Below, piece after piece: positions 44,571 to 56,102 of a stretch of 64,000 bases of DNA; within the stretch, counting starts at the first letter, position 1, and every line of letters starts with the position of its first letter. Under the pieces are notes generated by a model. That model searched no databases. It saw nothing but the letters and a program-made list of their open reading frames with translations, and was not told the DNA's origin. A program made the translations under genes and the position numbers. Source of the stretch: Chiua virens. Its lineage: Eukaryota; Basidiomycota; Agaricomycetes; Boletales; Boletaceae. The DNA lies in NCBI GenBank assembly GCA_019787685.1, contig JAHNUO010000006.1:124001-188000 (forward strand). Reading direction: 5' to 3'.

Positions 44571-45908
44571 TCATGTGATTGAATCACATGATACCCAACG
44601 AATCTCGAATAATGTGTATCCGCCTTCGTCCGCCCGACCAACCCCATCCACCTTTTCTATTTCTTCCCTACTCACGATCGCGAGATGTTTATCATCCCCC
44701 TTCTCCTCACCTACGACAGGAAACACCTCCTCAACAGTCTCGCACAAGCCTTGATGTCTCCCGACCGTCCTCACCGGAATAATCAACCAAAACACCCCAC
44801 CCTTCTTCAGCATCCGTCTCACGCATCCTCGGAGCCATCTGGCATGCTCGGGATAATACACAACATCCGCCGCGAGCACTACGTCATACCCGCCCACTTC
44901 CTTGTCCCCGATCGTGCCAACATCGGTGCTAGGTAAGGCACACCAGTCGAGCTTCTCCACAAACACCCTTGCCGTGCTTCGGTTTTGCCGTACGTTCTGG
45001 GCGAGGTTCTCCAGTACGCTCGGGTGGTAATCCGTCGCTTTGATAGAGGCTCGCAGAGACGTCCGAGAGAAGATCTGGGAGGCCGTGATGCTGAGTAGCC
45101 CTGTCCCTGCGCCGAGCTCGAGGACTCGACGTTGACGCACATTCGTCTTCGTCTCATCGGTACTGCAGTAATGCAACGTGCCCAGGTATCGTTCTGGATC
45201 CAAACACATCCAATCCGCAAAAATGATGGCACTCCCCCAGCTTTGTAGTCCAACAGCAGTGTGATCGGTTCCGTCGACGGGTGCATCGTTCAATTCGACT
45301 GCAATCGGCGCTGCCGGCGACAAACTGTTGCCGGCATCGCAGCTAGCACAGGACGGGATACGGAACGGAAAGTTGAACGTCCGAGCGACGGCTTCTTCGG
45401 GTGCGTCGTCGCCGGCAAAGCGCGCGAGGAGTTGTGATGCGTCTTCAAGATGCTTCGTTCGCGCGTCTTGTTCTTTGGCCGAGGCGCAGACCCATGTATC
45501 ACCCCGTTTCACAAATCCCGTCAGCCACTTGATTGCGTATCCGCGCTCAAGCTCGTCCAAGCGTAATATACCCAACGCTTCGTCCCTATCTTCTATCTCT
45601 TCCTCGTCTTTAACTGCTTCTGCTCTATCATCTTGATCATCCTGATCGTCTTCTTCGGCAGATGCGTACCCCGAGTCGGGGACACCGTCATGATGCACGA
45701 GACATGCTACTCGCCTGGACCGTACAGCTGTTACAGCCTCTGAGAGTGACTGACTGAGCAGTACGGCACCTTTAACCACCAGCGGCGGTACGTGCGGAAA
45801 GTATACATCTCGGAGTGCTCGTAATGCTTCTCCAACGCAAGTCGCGTTGCAGGCAGGGAGAGTAGCGAGCGCCGGGAGAACAGTGGTAGGTGAGAGGGGA
45901 TGTAGCAT
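44571..45908 (-). CDS. SAM-dependent protein methyltransferase, family 16
   Basis: A single exon of 445 residues. An N-terminal helical domain and an acidic linker (DDQDDQDD region) precede a seven-beta-strand methyltransferase fold. The fold has a WGSAIIFADWM segment, motif I VLELGAGTGLLS (about residues 267-278), KATDYHPSVLENL and DVVLAADVVYYPEHA, then a KKGGVFWLII strand. This pattern is that of Methyltransf_16 lysine methyltransferases (FAM86/EFM2-type, or fungal Rrg1-like). The substrate cannot be read from sequence; elongation factor 2 is a guess by family. It is transcribed in the same direction as SMC4, 55 bp upstream. The duplication breakpoint lies within it (about 45137), yet this outer copy is whole. 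Confidence 0.85.
   Translation of the reverse strand: MLHPLSPTTVLPALATLPACNATCVGEALRALRDVYFPHVPPLVVKGAVLLSQSLSEAVTAVRSRRVACLVHHDGVPDSGYASAEEDDQDDQDDRAEAVKDEEEIEDRDEALGILRLDELERGYAIKWLTGFVKRGDTWVCASAKEQDARTKHLEDASQLLARFAGDDAPEEAVARTFNFPFRIPSCASCDAGNSLSPAAPIAVELNDAPVDGTDHTAVGLQSWGSAIIFADWMCLDPERYLGTLHYCSTDETKTNVRQRRVLELGAGTGLLSITASQIFSRTSLRASIKATDYHPSVLENLAQNVRQNRSTARVFVEKLDWCALPSTDVGTIGDKEVGGYDVVLAADVVYYPEHARWLRGCVRRMLKKGGVFWLIIPVRTVGRHQGLCETVEEVFPVVGEEKGDDKHLAIVSREEIEKVDGVGRADEGGYTLFEIRWVSCDSIT
44572..44590. promoter_or_regulatory. 19-bp inverted repeat between methyltransferase and SMC4 (unit C)
   Basis: CATGTGATT-G-AATCACATG, overlapping the methyltransferase stop codon and about 57 bp upstream of the SMC4 ATG. 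Conserved in all three units except the central base. Confidence 0.4.
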
Positions 45909-46353
45909 TCGTCTGAAATGTGGTAAACGATGATGCTGGTATCGTATGGTGTATGATCGGGATGTTTCTATTGAACTCTTGGCTCTTGTTCTTCTATACC
46001 GGTGAATTCTATGATCTATGTCTAAGGTGGTGCCCTGATGTAGCCCGTGGAGAACGAATGAAAAAAAAAAAAAAAAGATAGCAAGTCTAGTCTGCGTTAA
46101 AAAACCAGGTGTGATCCAGCAAACGCAGGCTCGTCAAGTGAAAATACAAGAGAGCCTGCGTCGTTACCGAACAAGGAGGAGAAGCATCGGGATGATGGCG
46201 AAAAGACAAGACACGTTTTTCTTGACAAGTCGGAGTTGTAGACCTGATGAGGTCACGATGACCGCTGCGGAGCGGAGGACGCACGTTGCTTGGGGAACGC
46301 CGAGATAAGATAAGATAATCTCTTCTCCGGTACTTCACTTATTGCTACCCATC
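45909..46353. other. Intergenic with short poly(A) run
   Basis: Divergent promoter region between the methyltransferase (-) and the Gon7-like gene (+). It contains a run of 16 A at 46061-46076. Nothing else stands out. Confidence 0.5.
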
Positions 46354-46653
46354 ATGACTGCTCAGACAACATCGACAGTATCGTACGCTCTCTCTCCTCC
46401 AGAGGGGACAAAATCACCACCCTCACTCACATCGAATGGCGTGCATACATTTGCGGTCGCGGCAGAGAAGACGGGAAATGTTAGAGAGTACTATCATGGA
46501 GTGTCAAAATCGCTTGCTGCTGCGAAGGAAAAAGTGGGGAAAGAGCTGACGGCGTGGCGAGATGCGGTTGGGAACGCAGAGGTAGGAAAGGAGAAGACTG
46601 CTAAAGCTGCACGATCGGAGGACGAGGACGAGGAGGACGAGGAAGAAAGTTAA
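46354..46653 (+). CDS. gon7: Gon7-like subunit of EKC/KEOPS complex
   Basis: A 99-residue single-exon protein. An N-terminal strand-forming part (TVSYALSPPEG, HTFAV) is followed by a helical LAAAKEKVGKELTAWRDAVG segment and a highly acidic tail (DEDEEDEEES). Size, order and the acidic end fit fungal Gon7, the small subunit of KEOPS that makes the t6A tRNA modification. ATG 46354 is chosen over the in-frame ATG at 46342 because its context (ATCATGACT) is slightly better and the extra MLPI is unlikely to matter. Recognition is by pattern, so moderate confidence. Confidence 0.6.
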   Translation: MTAQTTSTVSYALSPPEGTKSPPSLTSNGVHTFAVAAEKTGNVREYYHGVSKSLAAAKEKVGKELTAWRDAVGNAEVGKEKTAKAARSEDEDEEDEEES

Positions 46654-46816
46654 TTCGACGAACCTCGTTCACTGGTAGGTCCACGCATGCGATAGATTGA
46701 CTCCCCGAACTGAGATACCGCTAACAGCCTGCACGTTCCGAACAAGGCACAATGTTTTCATATAATACACATCATTACACCTTATTGCATATTCTCTTCT
46801 TCTGCACGAAAACCAG

Positions 46817-47301
46817 TCACGCCTTGCCCTTTTTCCTCAACTCTTCTCGTTCTTCAGCCATGATTTCCGCATCGACCTTTGCACCCCTCGAAGGTTCGTT
46901 TCCATGAAACGTCGCCGGCCCCTGTGGGTCCACCTTGGGGTCTGCACCAGGACTCATCGACCCCTTGCCGTGCGCAGCATCCAGGGAGCGCTGATGGGCC
47001 TCTGCCATCCTGTCCCCGATTTCCCGTTCGTTCCTATCAGAGTCAGTTCTCCCCACACTTCACAAACGAGGAACTAAAGACCCACAACGCTTCGATATCC
47101 ATGTGCCATCGATCAGGGACATGTTTCGGGGGTAGGTTGTGATCTGTGTGCTTGGATGTCCTACGACCAACGTGGCGAGGTGAGTTTCGAGAGACCGATC
47201 GTGAAGTGAGCAGTGACATACCGCTGCTCGTGGTCCTCGTATATCTGAGAATTACCCACGTTGGACATCATGGCGCCTGAGCTTTTATCGAGTTTGGTCA
47301 T
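46817..47301 (-). CDS. Conserved small hydrophilic fungal protein
   Basis: Two exons: 47301-47222 (MTKLDKSSGAMMSNVGNSQ..., donor GTATGT) and 47033-46817 (NEREIGDRMAEAHQRSLDAA ... EEREELRKKGKA). Joined they give a 98-residue charged protein without signal or membrane segment. It looks like a conserved basidiomycete hypothetical protein, but I do not know a function. It converges with the Gon7-like gene, 163 bp between the stops. Confidence 0.6.
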
Positions 47302-48051
47302 GTCTCTACGTGTGTTACGGAGTGGTTGGCAGCGAGAGAAATGGATGTGGATGTGATATAGGAGTTGACTGTCATGACATCATGAATTAAACCAACGCCC
47401 ATTTCAAAATCTGGCACTTTGGGCTACCCCCACTCGAGGCTGAATTAATGACCCACTGAGTCACACACTGTTCGGACGCACTGCAAGCTTGAGAACCTCG
47501 ATCAAAAAGTTCGATTTACATACATAAAACGACTTGCATTGAGACAGGACATACTTGAGAAGATACATACGATTCAGAAAAAGTGTAGGGACCACCGGCC
47601 TGCATCCGCACCTGCACACGGCACACAGATGCAACAGCGCTAAGACGTACCAAAAATACGTTCCTTTCCGCCCTACTTTGGCACAAACCACTGTGAATCG
47701 TCCAACGACAGGTGTGGTCTGTAATTTGACTGAGTGCGTTTGAAGAACAGCGCAAAAAAAATTACAATTCATTCTTCAGGGCAAAATCACGTGCTTTCGG
47801 GCCGGGAAGCGTGGTCACGCGTCACAGCATAACGAGAACGGCTGAGAGAAGGGACGTAGCCGTTCGCAGGGAGGGTGGAAAGTATAATATTTGAAAGACA
47901 CTAGGGGACGATGGCATTACATGTAACGAATAGCCCCATACATCAGCTTTACTATTAGTTGGAGCAAAACCTGCGATGCGACAGAGTCGACATAGACAAC
48001 GAAGACGACCAGAGTAGGTTAACCCGGGACGCTCGAACCGATTCCCAACGG
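47302..48051. other. Intergenic, no gene seen
   Basis: Only short unsupported frames. A kinase-like APTNSKADVWGY string on the minus strand near 47950 is too short to support a gene. Confidence 0.4.
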
Positions 48052-50344
48052 TCATGGGGTTCGAGATCCCTGTTCTTGATGTGCAGACTCCGAGGTTACG
48101 TCTAACTCATCCGCATCGAGCTTGTGGTCGAATCTAGACTCCACGGTGCGATGGACGTTCACTTCGATCTGGTAACAACAAGAGACGGCAAAAAGGAGAA
48201 TCAGAACTGGCTGCCTTGATATGGACGAGCGGGAATAGGACGCACCGATCTCGATCCTAGATCCAGAGGTTCAAGTCTATGCCGATCAAGCCGCATCTGT
48301 GGCTGGATGATAAGAAAGACGACGTGTGCAGGAATAGAAACAGCAAAGAGAGAAGAGAAAGAGAAGAGGAGATGTTAGCGATCTAAAACATAGCCCCTCG
48401 CGATGCAGACCCACAGGATTTCGCCGTGGACTTCCGGGATCGTCTCGCTTATCGCCGTCTCGTACCGCGACTCTGGAGAATAGAGTAACAGGAGGTAACC
48501 TTGGAGTCCTCGATGAGCTGCTCATGCGGCTCCCTGAATTGCGGATTGTGTTACGCGCGTTGAGGCTGTGGGATCAGTGTCGGTGTCATGCCACCAGGAT
48601 TTTGGGACGAGACAGCGTACGTCGCAAGAAGGGAGTTGGCGTATACTGGGTGGTCCGGTCAAAAGTTAAGTGTACGTATGGGTTGAATCAGAGACATGAG
48701 TGTACGACCTACATTTTCCCATCACAAAGTGGAGACCAAGAAATATCCGATTTTGAGGCATCGCAAGCCACTAACGGATACGACTCAGTGTTCCAGAGTC
48801 TCATGGTGGTGGACCAAGTACTCACACATATGAGGGACGCGATCGTCCCCAAGCTGACACGGCTATCATTGAACCCCAAGCTCGTAAAGGGGGTATCCGA
48901 TTCCACTTACCATGTCATCGATCCATTTTGCACGGTCCAAAATGTCAATATGTCCATGATGCGATTCGTACTTTATTGGAGTCATTTTGGGGGTCGTGCT
49001 CGAGAATCCAAGGATGACGCACCTTAGTACCCTTGAACGGTTTGATCTGAACAGGTGACAAAGGAAGGTCGTGATGACGACATCGACAAACGCAGAGAGA
49101 ACCAGTCCGAGAGTAAATACCCACTACAGCACCCAATCAACATCCAACGTGGCCACCGAAAAGGGGAGCGAAAGCGAACCGATGGGAAAGGCTGTGTAAA
49201 TGCCGCGTAAGATTGTAATGTGAGCCTGGGAAGAAACTGATGAGTCTGCTATACATACCACACTCAAAAAAGCTGACTTACATCTCAGCCATGGACACTG
49301 CAGGGAACAATCACTGTCCAATACCCGAATAAAACGGATCAAATAAAGATCTTACCGGTGGCGGCGACTGTGGAACAGCTAGAAATCAGAATTGCGCGAG
49401 GATATTAGAGCGCTACATACTCAACCGGATGAACGCGAGGATAAACTGGATATATGATGCTTGTTAGGTATAGGAACAATGCGTTATCTCCGGGAGTACC
49501 TACCACAAGGCCTGCGACAATCAACTTATAGTTTTGCATTACCCTGAGAGCACTTTGCACTGCATAGAGAATACTAAATGACTGCGACGAGTGGTAGTAT
49601 CAGGAACATTATACCGACATCTATATATCCGATATGCGAAAAAGCTACCAGAATAATTGTCAACCAAGACGTGCAATGCATCTCAGGACGCCCACCTTTG
49701 TACCAAGAACGTCATCGTCGCCTAAAATGTGTATTAGAGCACTTTCCTTGAATATATGTATATATGCCTCAGCGTACTGTTGACTCCACTGCCGGCTAAC
49801 GCATTTCATCAGTGACCGTCAGAGCACGTCCAAGAGGCAAAACTGACCCCAACGCTCCTGTATACCATGTTTCATTAGCACTCACTCAATTTTACGCGAC
49901 TTTGCTTACCAAGGAATGAAGTCTAGTTTTTGGAGGTTACCATAATCGGCGATGACGGAGTCCCAGATGGCGACCCCGATGAATGCGGAGTGACACAGAT
50001 CGAGAAGCCTAAGAGGTCTCTGAACGAACTACAGCCCTTCACCAGTTTTAGAGCATACCAAGTCAATATCACCTGAGGACGTCCATCCATGGAAAATGTT
50101 AGCTTTCAATCGAAAAGAGTGAAATCACACACGACATACTAGAGATCTTGTCGGCCATCGTTCGTCTGGGTAAACTCGCCAGTACATTATAAATTGCATG
50201 CTAACGCAACCTGAAAGTCTGTGCATGGCCGATATGAAGGTCACCGACGTGCTCATAGAAAAGGATTCCTCACGTAAAAGCAATCAAGCCTCCCAGAATG
50301 AGTGGGCCATAATCCACATAAACGTCCCCCAAGGACTCAGACAT
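48052..50344 (-). CDS. DUF6534-like seven-helix membrane protein, copy 1
   Basis: Start ATG 50344 (MSESLGDVYVDYGPLILGG). It continues over short introns with SGCVSMQFIMYWRVYPDERW, LLDLCHSAFIGVAIWDSVI, a SFFAYRIYR segment, FVDVVITTFLCHLFRSN, STNRIMDILTFWTVQNGSMT, FLGLHFVMGK, YANSLLATLNARN, and a last exon giving QIEVNVHRTVESRFD to a stop at 48052-48054. The order of helices and the YANSLLATLN-R motif fit fungal DUF6534 membrane proteins, whose role is unknown. About 10-12 exons; some borders around 49400-49900 are uncertain. It is a tandem paralogue of the gene at 51219-53520. Confidence 0.6.
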
Positions 50345-50410
50345 GTACAAGTCGGTTGATGAATGTCAATCGAAAGGAGGGCCACGAGGAGACCACAAAA
50401 CCCTTACCCA

Positions 50411-50417
50411 TTATATA
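50411..50417 (-). promoter_or_regulatory. TATA box of DUF6534-like gene 1
   Basis: TATATAA on the minus strand, 67 bp upstream of ATG 50344. The same element sits 83 bp upstream of the paralogue's ATG. Confidence 0.5.
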
Positions 50418-51218
50418 AGTTGACGTAACGATCAAAATGGAGAAAACTTTGCGCACCAGCATGCGATCAGAACACTCTGTTTCCGGATATAGTTTTCATC
50501 ATGAGAAGCCGCCCGTGAAGATCGTGATTTTTCTGATTGATGTTCTATCTGTCCAAGAAAATTTCAATATCAATACATACTAGAAGGAATCTCGAGGTCT
50601 GATCTCTCCAAACGAGGTATTGAGGTCGCGATACCGTGGCATGCATCCAGACAAGCGGGGCGGTGATAAGACCATGTCGGGGAGTAGTAAGAAACCCGAT
50701 CTGTCGCTTTTACCTGGCAGGGCCATTCGAGACACTAGCACCTCGTCAGATAATATGCGTATAATTCCGACGTTCAAGTCGGCAAGTTGGCCAAGTTGTC
50801 AGAAGTACCAAGTAAGATTGCAGGACATAAAGTTGCAGAGGTAAGCAAGGATCCGAATTCGTCCGTGGCGTCAACAACCTGAGTTGGTGTCGCTAAACAA
50901 GCAAGTTGGACTTTGTGTTGATTTGTCACCGGTCACCAGTCACAAGTCACTGGCCATCCGGGATTCTTCTCTCCAAGGAGGTAAGTAAATGTATATTCGC
51001 CCGCAAGTCTGTGAAGTCGAGGGTACGACTGACAAATATATACAAATCGGAATAGACTTGAAACCCCGAGCTAGCAGTACAACGTTACAGCATTGATGAT
51101 ATGTATCAAAAACAACAAGTACTAGCAACACATGTTGGTTGGCTCAAAATGGAACCAACGATCGAAAAAAAATGGCGAAAATGGCGAATCGGATGAAGAT
51201 GGTGCAACAGTAGAATTG
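50418..51218. other. Intergenic between the two DUF6534-like genes
   Basis: Upstream region of gene 1, partly homologous to 53611-53700 upstream of gene 2 (shared TTTCCGGATAT stretch). No gene seen. Confidence 0.4.
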
Positions 51219-53520
51219 TCATATCACTCGGGACTCCTCCTCCTCATGTATGGATTCTACGGTGACGGAAAGGACGTCCACGTCGACTTCGTTGTCGTAT
51301 TTGGACTCGACTGTTCGATGGACGCTCACTTCGATCTGTGGACAAATAGGAGAATCAGAAGGGGATACCCAGACGCACGAAGAGAAATGAGGCCCGACGG
51401 GGCAACACGCACCGAGCGGGAACGCTTCAAGTTCACGGGTTCGAGTTTAAACCAATCGAGTCGCACTTGTGGCTGCATGTCAAAGAGGACGGAGTGTGCA
51501 AAAGACAAAGAAGACCGGGGGAAGGGGAACATATCAGAATCTACAACGTATGGGCGATCAACCTCACGCGGTTCGCACGCACATGATATGGCTGAGGACT
51601 TCCAGGTCCGGCTTGCTCGTCACCATCTCGGAAAGCGACACCTGGAGACACAGGCTGTGCTGGACTCCTCGAGTTGCGCCCCCACGAATTGCGGATTTTG
51701 CTGCGCGTGTTGAGGCTAAGGCGAGTATCGATTGTTAGTACTAAGTTATAGGAATCTAGGAACGAGGAGACTTACGTCGCAAGAAGGGAGTTGGCGTATA
51801 CTACATCGGTTAGAAAGCTAAACGTACGAGATTTGCGCAGACGCGAAGGATCTGCGACGTACATTTTCCCATGATAAAGTGGAGACCAAGGAATATTCGG
51901 TTTTCAGGCATCACGATCCACTGACGGATAGCAATGATGATCGCATCGCATATGGTTAACGATTTAGAGTCATATGTTCCAAGGCGCACGATTCGTTACT
52001 TACGCAGACGAGCGATGCAATGGCCGCAAAGCTGATATGACGTACATTCAGTTTTCTAGCCCAAAAACGAACCAACGCGCTACCTACCATGTTATGGACC
52101 CGTTTTGCACCGTCCAGAACGTCAGGGTATCCATGATGCGATTTGTACTGGATCCGAGTAACAAGGACTTTCAATGGATAATCGAAGTTGTAAGATGGAT
52201 AACGCACCTATGTACTCGTGAACGGTTTGATCGCAAAAAATAGCAAAGGAAAGTCGTGATGACGACATCGACGAACGCAGACAGAGCCAATCCGAGCGTA
52301 AAGATGCACTGCAGTTTCAGATCAATGACCGCTGTCGCCGGTTTCCATACTGGCAGAAAGACGAACCGATGGGAAAGTTTGTGCGAAAGAAATGTAACTC
52401 TTTAATACGATCCTAGAAAGAGATTAGAGTGTCACATCGCAGTCATAGAAACATTTTCACTGACATCTCGACCATCGATACTATAGAAAGTGATCAAAAA
52501 TCGAAAAGGCACGCGCAGAAACTGAGATCATTCACCAGTTGCAGCAACTATAGGTAATCGAGTATCCAAGTCAGGAGCGTGACAACATTCGGAGTAAGTA
52601 CATACCCATTCGGATGAACGCGAGGACAAACTAGATGCACGACGTTAATCTGATTCGGTGACGACGCATCGCTGTCTGTGATACCTACCACCGGACCTGC
52701 GACTATCCCCTTATGATTTTGCACTTTCCAAAGAACATGTGTGAATAACTTGAGACGGGTAGCATCCAAAACAGTACACTGACATCTATATATCCGATAA
52801 GCAAAAAAGCTGGCCAATGTGATTAGCAACCAAGGCATACAATCATCTGAGAGGTTTACCTCTGCGTCAGGAAAGTCATCATCGCCTAAACGTGTGGATA
52901 AGAACATCTTTCTTGAAAATAAGATCTCTACGCACAGTCAACTCCACTGCCAACTGATGCACCTTATGAGTGATTGTTGGGGGATGTTTGGAGACAAAAC
53001 GCACCCCGACGCTCCTGCACCCCGATTGCTCCGTCAGTATGCGACCAATTTCTCTCTGACATGATGTTTCCCACCAAGAAATCCAATCCAATCTACTCAA
53101 ATCACCATAATGCGCGAGGACGGAGTCCCAGATGGCGACCGCGACGAACACAGAATGGCACAGGTCCAGAAACCTGAGGCATTTCTCAAACCACTGAAAA
53201 AGCGCTCCGGGATCCAAACATACCATGTCAATATCACCTGAGGGCAACCGTCCAGAGACATCAGACGTCGACTAAAGACAACCGAATGACTCATGACTCA
53301 CCAGCGACTTTGTCGTCCATCGCTCGTCAGGGTAAATTTGCCAATACATTATAAACTGCATGTTCAAGCAACCTGAAAGACTGTCGATATTTGAGTACAC
53401 TCGACAGGCAGGTGACCAGCGTGCTTATGTGGGGAAATAAATTCCTCACGCGAAAGCAAGTAAGCCTCCAAGGATGAGCGGGCCATAATCGACGTAAACA
53501 TCCCTCAAAGACTCGGACAT
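51219..53520 (-). CDS. DUF6534-like seven-helix membrane protein, copy 2
   Basis: Start ATG 53520 (MSESLRDVYVDYGPLILGG). It is followed by SGCLNMQFIMYWQIYPDERW, CHSVFVAVAIWDSVLAHYGD, FFAYRIYRCQC, LSAFVDVVITTFLCYFLRSN, STNRIMDTLTFWTVQNGSIT, FLGLHFIMGK, YANSLLATLNTRSKIRN, and a last exon QIEVSVHRTVESKYD to a stop at 51219-51221. It is the same gene structure as copy 1, offset about 3.2 kb, with substantial divergence, so this is an older tandem duplication than the 20-kb units. Function unknown; membrane location inferred from the hydrophobic helices. Confidence 0.6.
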
Positions 53521-53602
53521 ATCCAAGTCGATCGAACGCGAAGGAAAGGGGGCCGCAACTTGAGGGAGGGGGGACCGCTGGCGGGATCTCCATCCCTATC
53601 TA

Positions 53603-53609
53603 TTATATA
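53603..53609 (-). promoter_or_regulatory. TATA box of DUF6534-like gene 2
   Basis: TATATAA on the minus strand, 83 bp upstream of ATG 53520. Confidence 0.5.
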
Positions 53610-55035
53610 AGTAGGCGCAAGGGTGAGAAGGGAAGAAACCTTGGCACCGCTGCGATGAGAACAGCTTGTTTCCGGATATGGCCATAAGTTCGCAATGAGA
53701 CCGCATCCTCAGATTGTAGTCCGTTGATTGATGCTCGGATCCACTGGCCAGTGGCAACCTATCTATTTTGAGGGAATACAGTGTGCAGGAAATACATTGT
53801 GACTCAAATGAGTTGCTTCGTCGGATAGCTAGCGTCGGGGTGGAATGATGAGCGTATAGACGAGTAAAACAGCTGTTACCGACAATCAATTGTGAACCGG
53901 TATTCGTTACCGGCAGGCGACCAAGGACATACCTCTGGCAAGGATCATAACATTCCAAAAATGCCCAGAATGATTTAAGGGAAGTTCGGTTGCGTTGTCC
54001 AGTGCCACGAGCTGGTCACCGGGTCCAAACAAGGAAGTGACTGGATACTACTACCAGCAAATAACAGCATGTGACAAGGAACTAGCTTTGTCGAAGTTGA
54101 GAAGCTAGTACTGTAATAGTTACTTGCCCGAGGTCAGCACCGTGTGCACCAGTCGATAGGCCGACCTCTCCTTGATGGAAGATTATGATGAAAAAACTTG
54201 GACCCCGCCGCCAGTCACATTCGCCGGCGCCGGGGAGGGGTACCATTTGGCAACGTCTTGGTAACCGGTGCAAAAGATACAGTACTCTTCTGCAAACTAT
54301 ACAAGTACCACGACATTCGACATTGTGTATCATAATCATGGCACGGAGGAGTGGTCCTGCATGCAAAAACGATCGCGCACGCTGCGCCTAACGACGCAAA
54401 GCGTGTGTAATCAAGCGGACTCAGTAATAGTTCGAAATAGACTGCATAGAAGTTCTTCCACGGATATATCTCCGTGTGTTTGTGAGCACATGGCAGTGAC
54501 AGGTTCCAAGCGCTGCGATCGCCGTGACTAACTGAAGGACTGGAGCGCTCGTAACGAATACAATGGCAAGCTGCTGTTACAATGGATACAAACAAAATAT
54601 CTTAAGACGCGTAGTTTCAAAAATCAGGCGGCAGTCGGAAATGACGGTACGTATATGAGCCTCAGGCTGTCCATGATACTTGACAAGGTCATTCATCTCA
54701 CGGCAGCTAGCAATGGCAACCAGTTAAACGTAAAAGTTCAGTCAAGTTCATGTTCAATCCCGTACTGAGCATTGAAACCCGGTTCAAGCCGAACGAGTTA
54801 CACAAACTTCGGAAATACGATTGTAGCCGGTCCAACAATATGCTCTAACAGCGTATATGTGGTGAGTACAGGGAGTGGGTTGTCGCGATACGGTAGTCAA
54901 GTATAGTACTGGAAGTGTCCTCAAAATAGGGGAAGAGCAGGGCAGTAAGGTGTCGCAGTATCAACGGGATCGAGAGATGAGGCGAGTAGAATTTGAATGA
55001 TTGGCAATGTGAAGGGAGACGCGAGAAGGGGTTGC
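53610..55035. other. Intergenic, no supported gene
   Basis: It contains several frames of 90-126 codons on the minus strand (for example 54215-54595), but none shows a motif or an intron pattern I can support. Confidence 0.35.
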
Positions 55036-55815
55036 TCATACAACAAGTGGACCCTTAAGACCGTCACCGCGGCGCGCAGCGATTATGCCACGGGCCGCCG
55101 CAACAATGATCGCAAATGTAACAGTAATCCTGTCAGGATGAGGTAAACACGACAGTTTGAAATGAGATCATCTCAAGTGAGCTTAAGACTTACCAAATTA
55201 TCCAGGCGAAAGCCTCGAGGGCATTCAGTTGTCCACAGTAAACAATCACGGTATTGCTGCGAGTTACCCGGTTCAACGCGATCGGCCATATCAGCCATAT
55301 CAGGAAGGGGGACGTACCTGCAATTCAATCCGCCCCCGAGAGCTGCGGTGATGGCGGCTGCGCCTGAGGTCCAGAATATCCATGTGACGAGCAAGCTACA
55401 CGGCCTGTCAATGAACCGAACGAGAAGAAGAACCGAATAATCCGCACAAGCAAATATGAGATCCAACACTGTTGAATACGCTGTCGGGAAAGACGAAGAA
55501 GAAAGTCATGTACAGCCCAGACAGCACGATCGTCCATATAGATGTGAACAGGAGGAAAGAAGTGCGATCGCGTTCGTCGATACTGAAGTAGTTGTGATGT
55601 CGGTTAAATTTCGCAGCGAGAAACGCAGATATTGATAGCTATAAGACCTGTTAACTAGAATGTAGTTTGGGAACAATCAGAAACGAACCTCGATAAAGCT
55701 GAGAACGATGAGCACCCCGAAGAGAACTGCGGAAGGTTTCAGACTGGCAGCTCATGGATTCAGGGGAACAAGGCTTACTGGGGTGGCCCTGGCGAATCCA
55801 ATCTTCGAAAGCCAT
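55036..55815 (-). CDS. MARVEL-like four-helix membrane protein
   Basis: Start MAFEDWIRQGHP at 55815. Exons then encode AVLFGVLIVLSFIE (helix 1), ISAFLAAKFNRHHNYFSIDE, LFTSIWTIVLSGLYMTFFFV (helix 2), LLVTWIFWTSGAAAITAALG (helix 3), and a last exon TVTFAIIVAAARGIIAARRG ending GPLVV at the stop 55036-55038. Four membrane segments and a basic C-terminus fit fungal MARVEL-domain proteins, which act at membrane apposition or vesicle sites. Exon borders are inferred. Moderate confidence. Confidence 0.6.
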
Positions 55816-56102
55816 TTGTTTAAATAGATGGGAAGTAAGTATGTTATCTGGAGAAGTCGTGAATTCGTGCAAGAGATCGTAAGCACTCGTCGTGGAAGTT
55901 GAAAGTAAGCTTGACTGTCGACCGCGACAATTCAACATGACAAGGTGGCTGTGCAAGATTTTCCCACTCATAGAGTGACGTCACACTTAGTCCTAGACAC
56001 AACTAAGCTGGCATGGCATACGGAGAGTCCCAGTAGTACTAAGTAATATGGTACAGGTGGTAACAATATACAAGATAGCCAGTCCCCCTCAGCTGAATCG
56101 AA

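Larger units (their letters stand above)
24843..45137. repeat. Segmental duplication unit C (full, last copy)
   Basis: A 20,295-bp unit. At its right end (about 45137) the sequence runs on into the intact methyltransferase gene instead of the P450 fragment, which marks the outer breakpoint of the tandem array. This unit holds the best-preserved SMC4 and kinase copies. Confidence 0.93.

Noticed and set aside
1..45137. Units A-C as mis-joined haplotypes of a dikaryon
   Set aside because: The same chimeric MTase/P450 junction occurs twice inside the sequence, and each unit has private Tc1 insertions with empty sites in the other. Not fully excluded without long reads.
47900..48000. Protein kinase fragment (SKADVWGY on the minus strand)
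   Set aside because: A single short match with no neighbouring kinase motifs.
48055..48080. tRNA T-arm-like GGTTCGAGATCC
   Set aside because: No acceptor stem, D-arm or anticodon arm can be placed around it, and it lies in the last exon of the DUF6534-like gene.
53596..54600. Minus-strand frames of 94-126 codons as genes
   Set aside because: No recognisable motif, no consistent intron pattern and no conservation with the paralogous upstream region of the first DUF6534-like gene.
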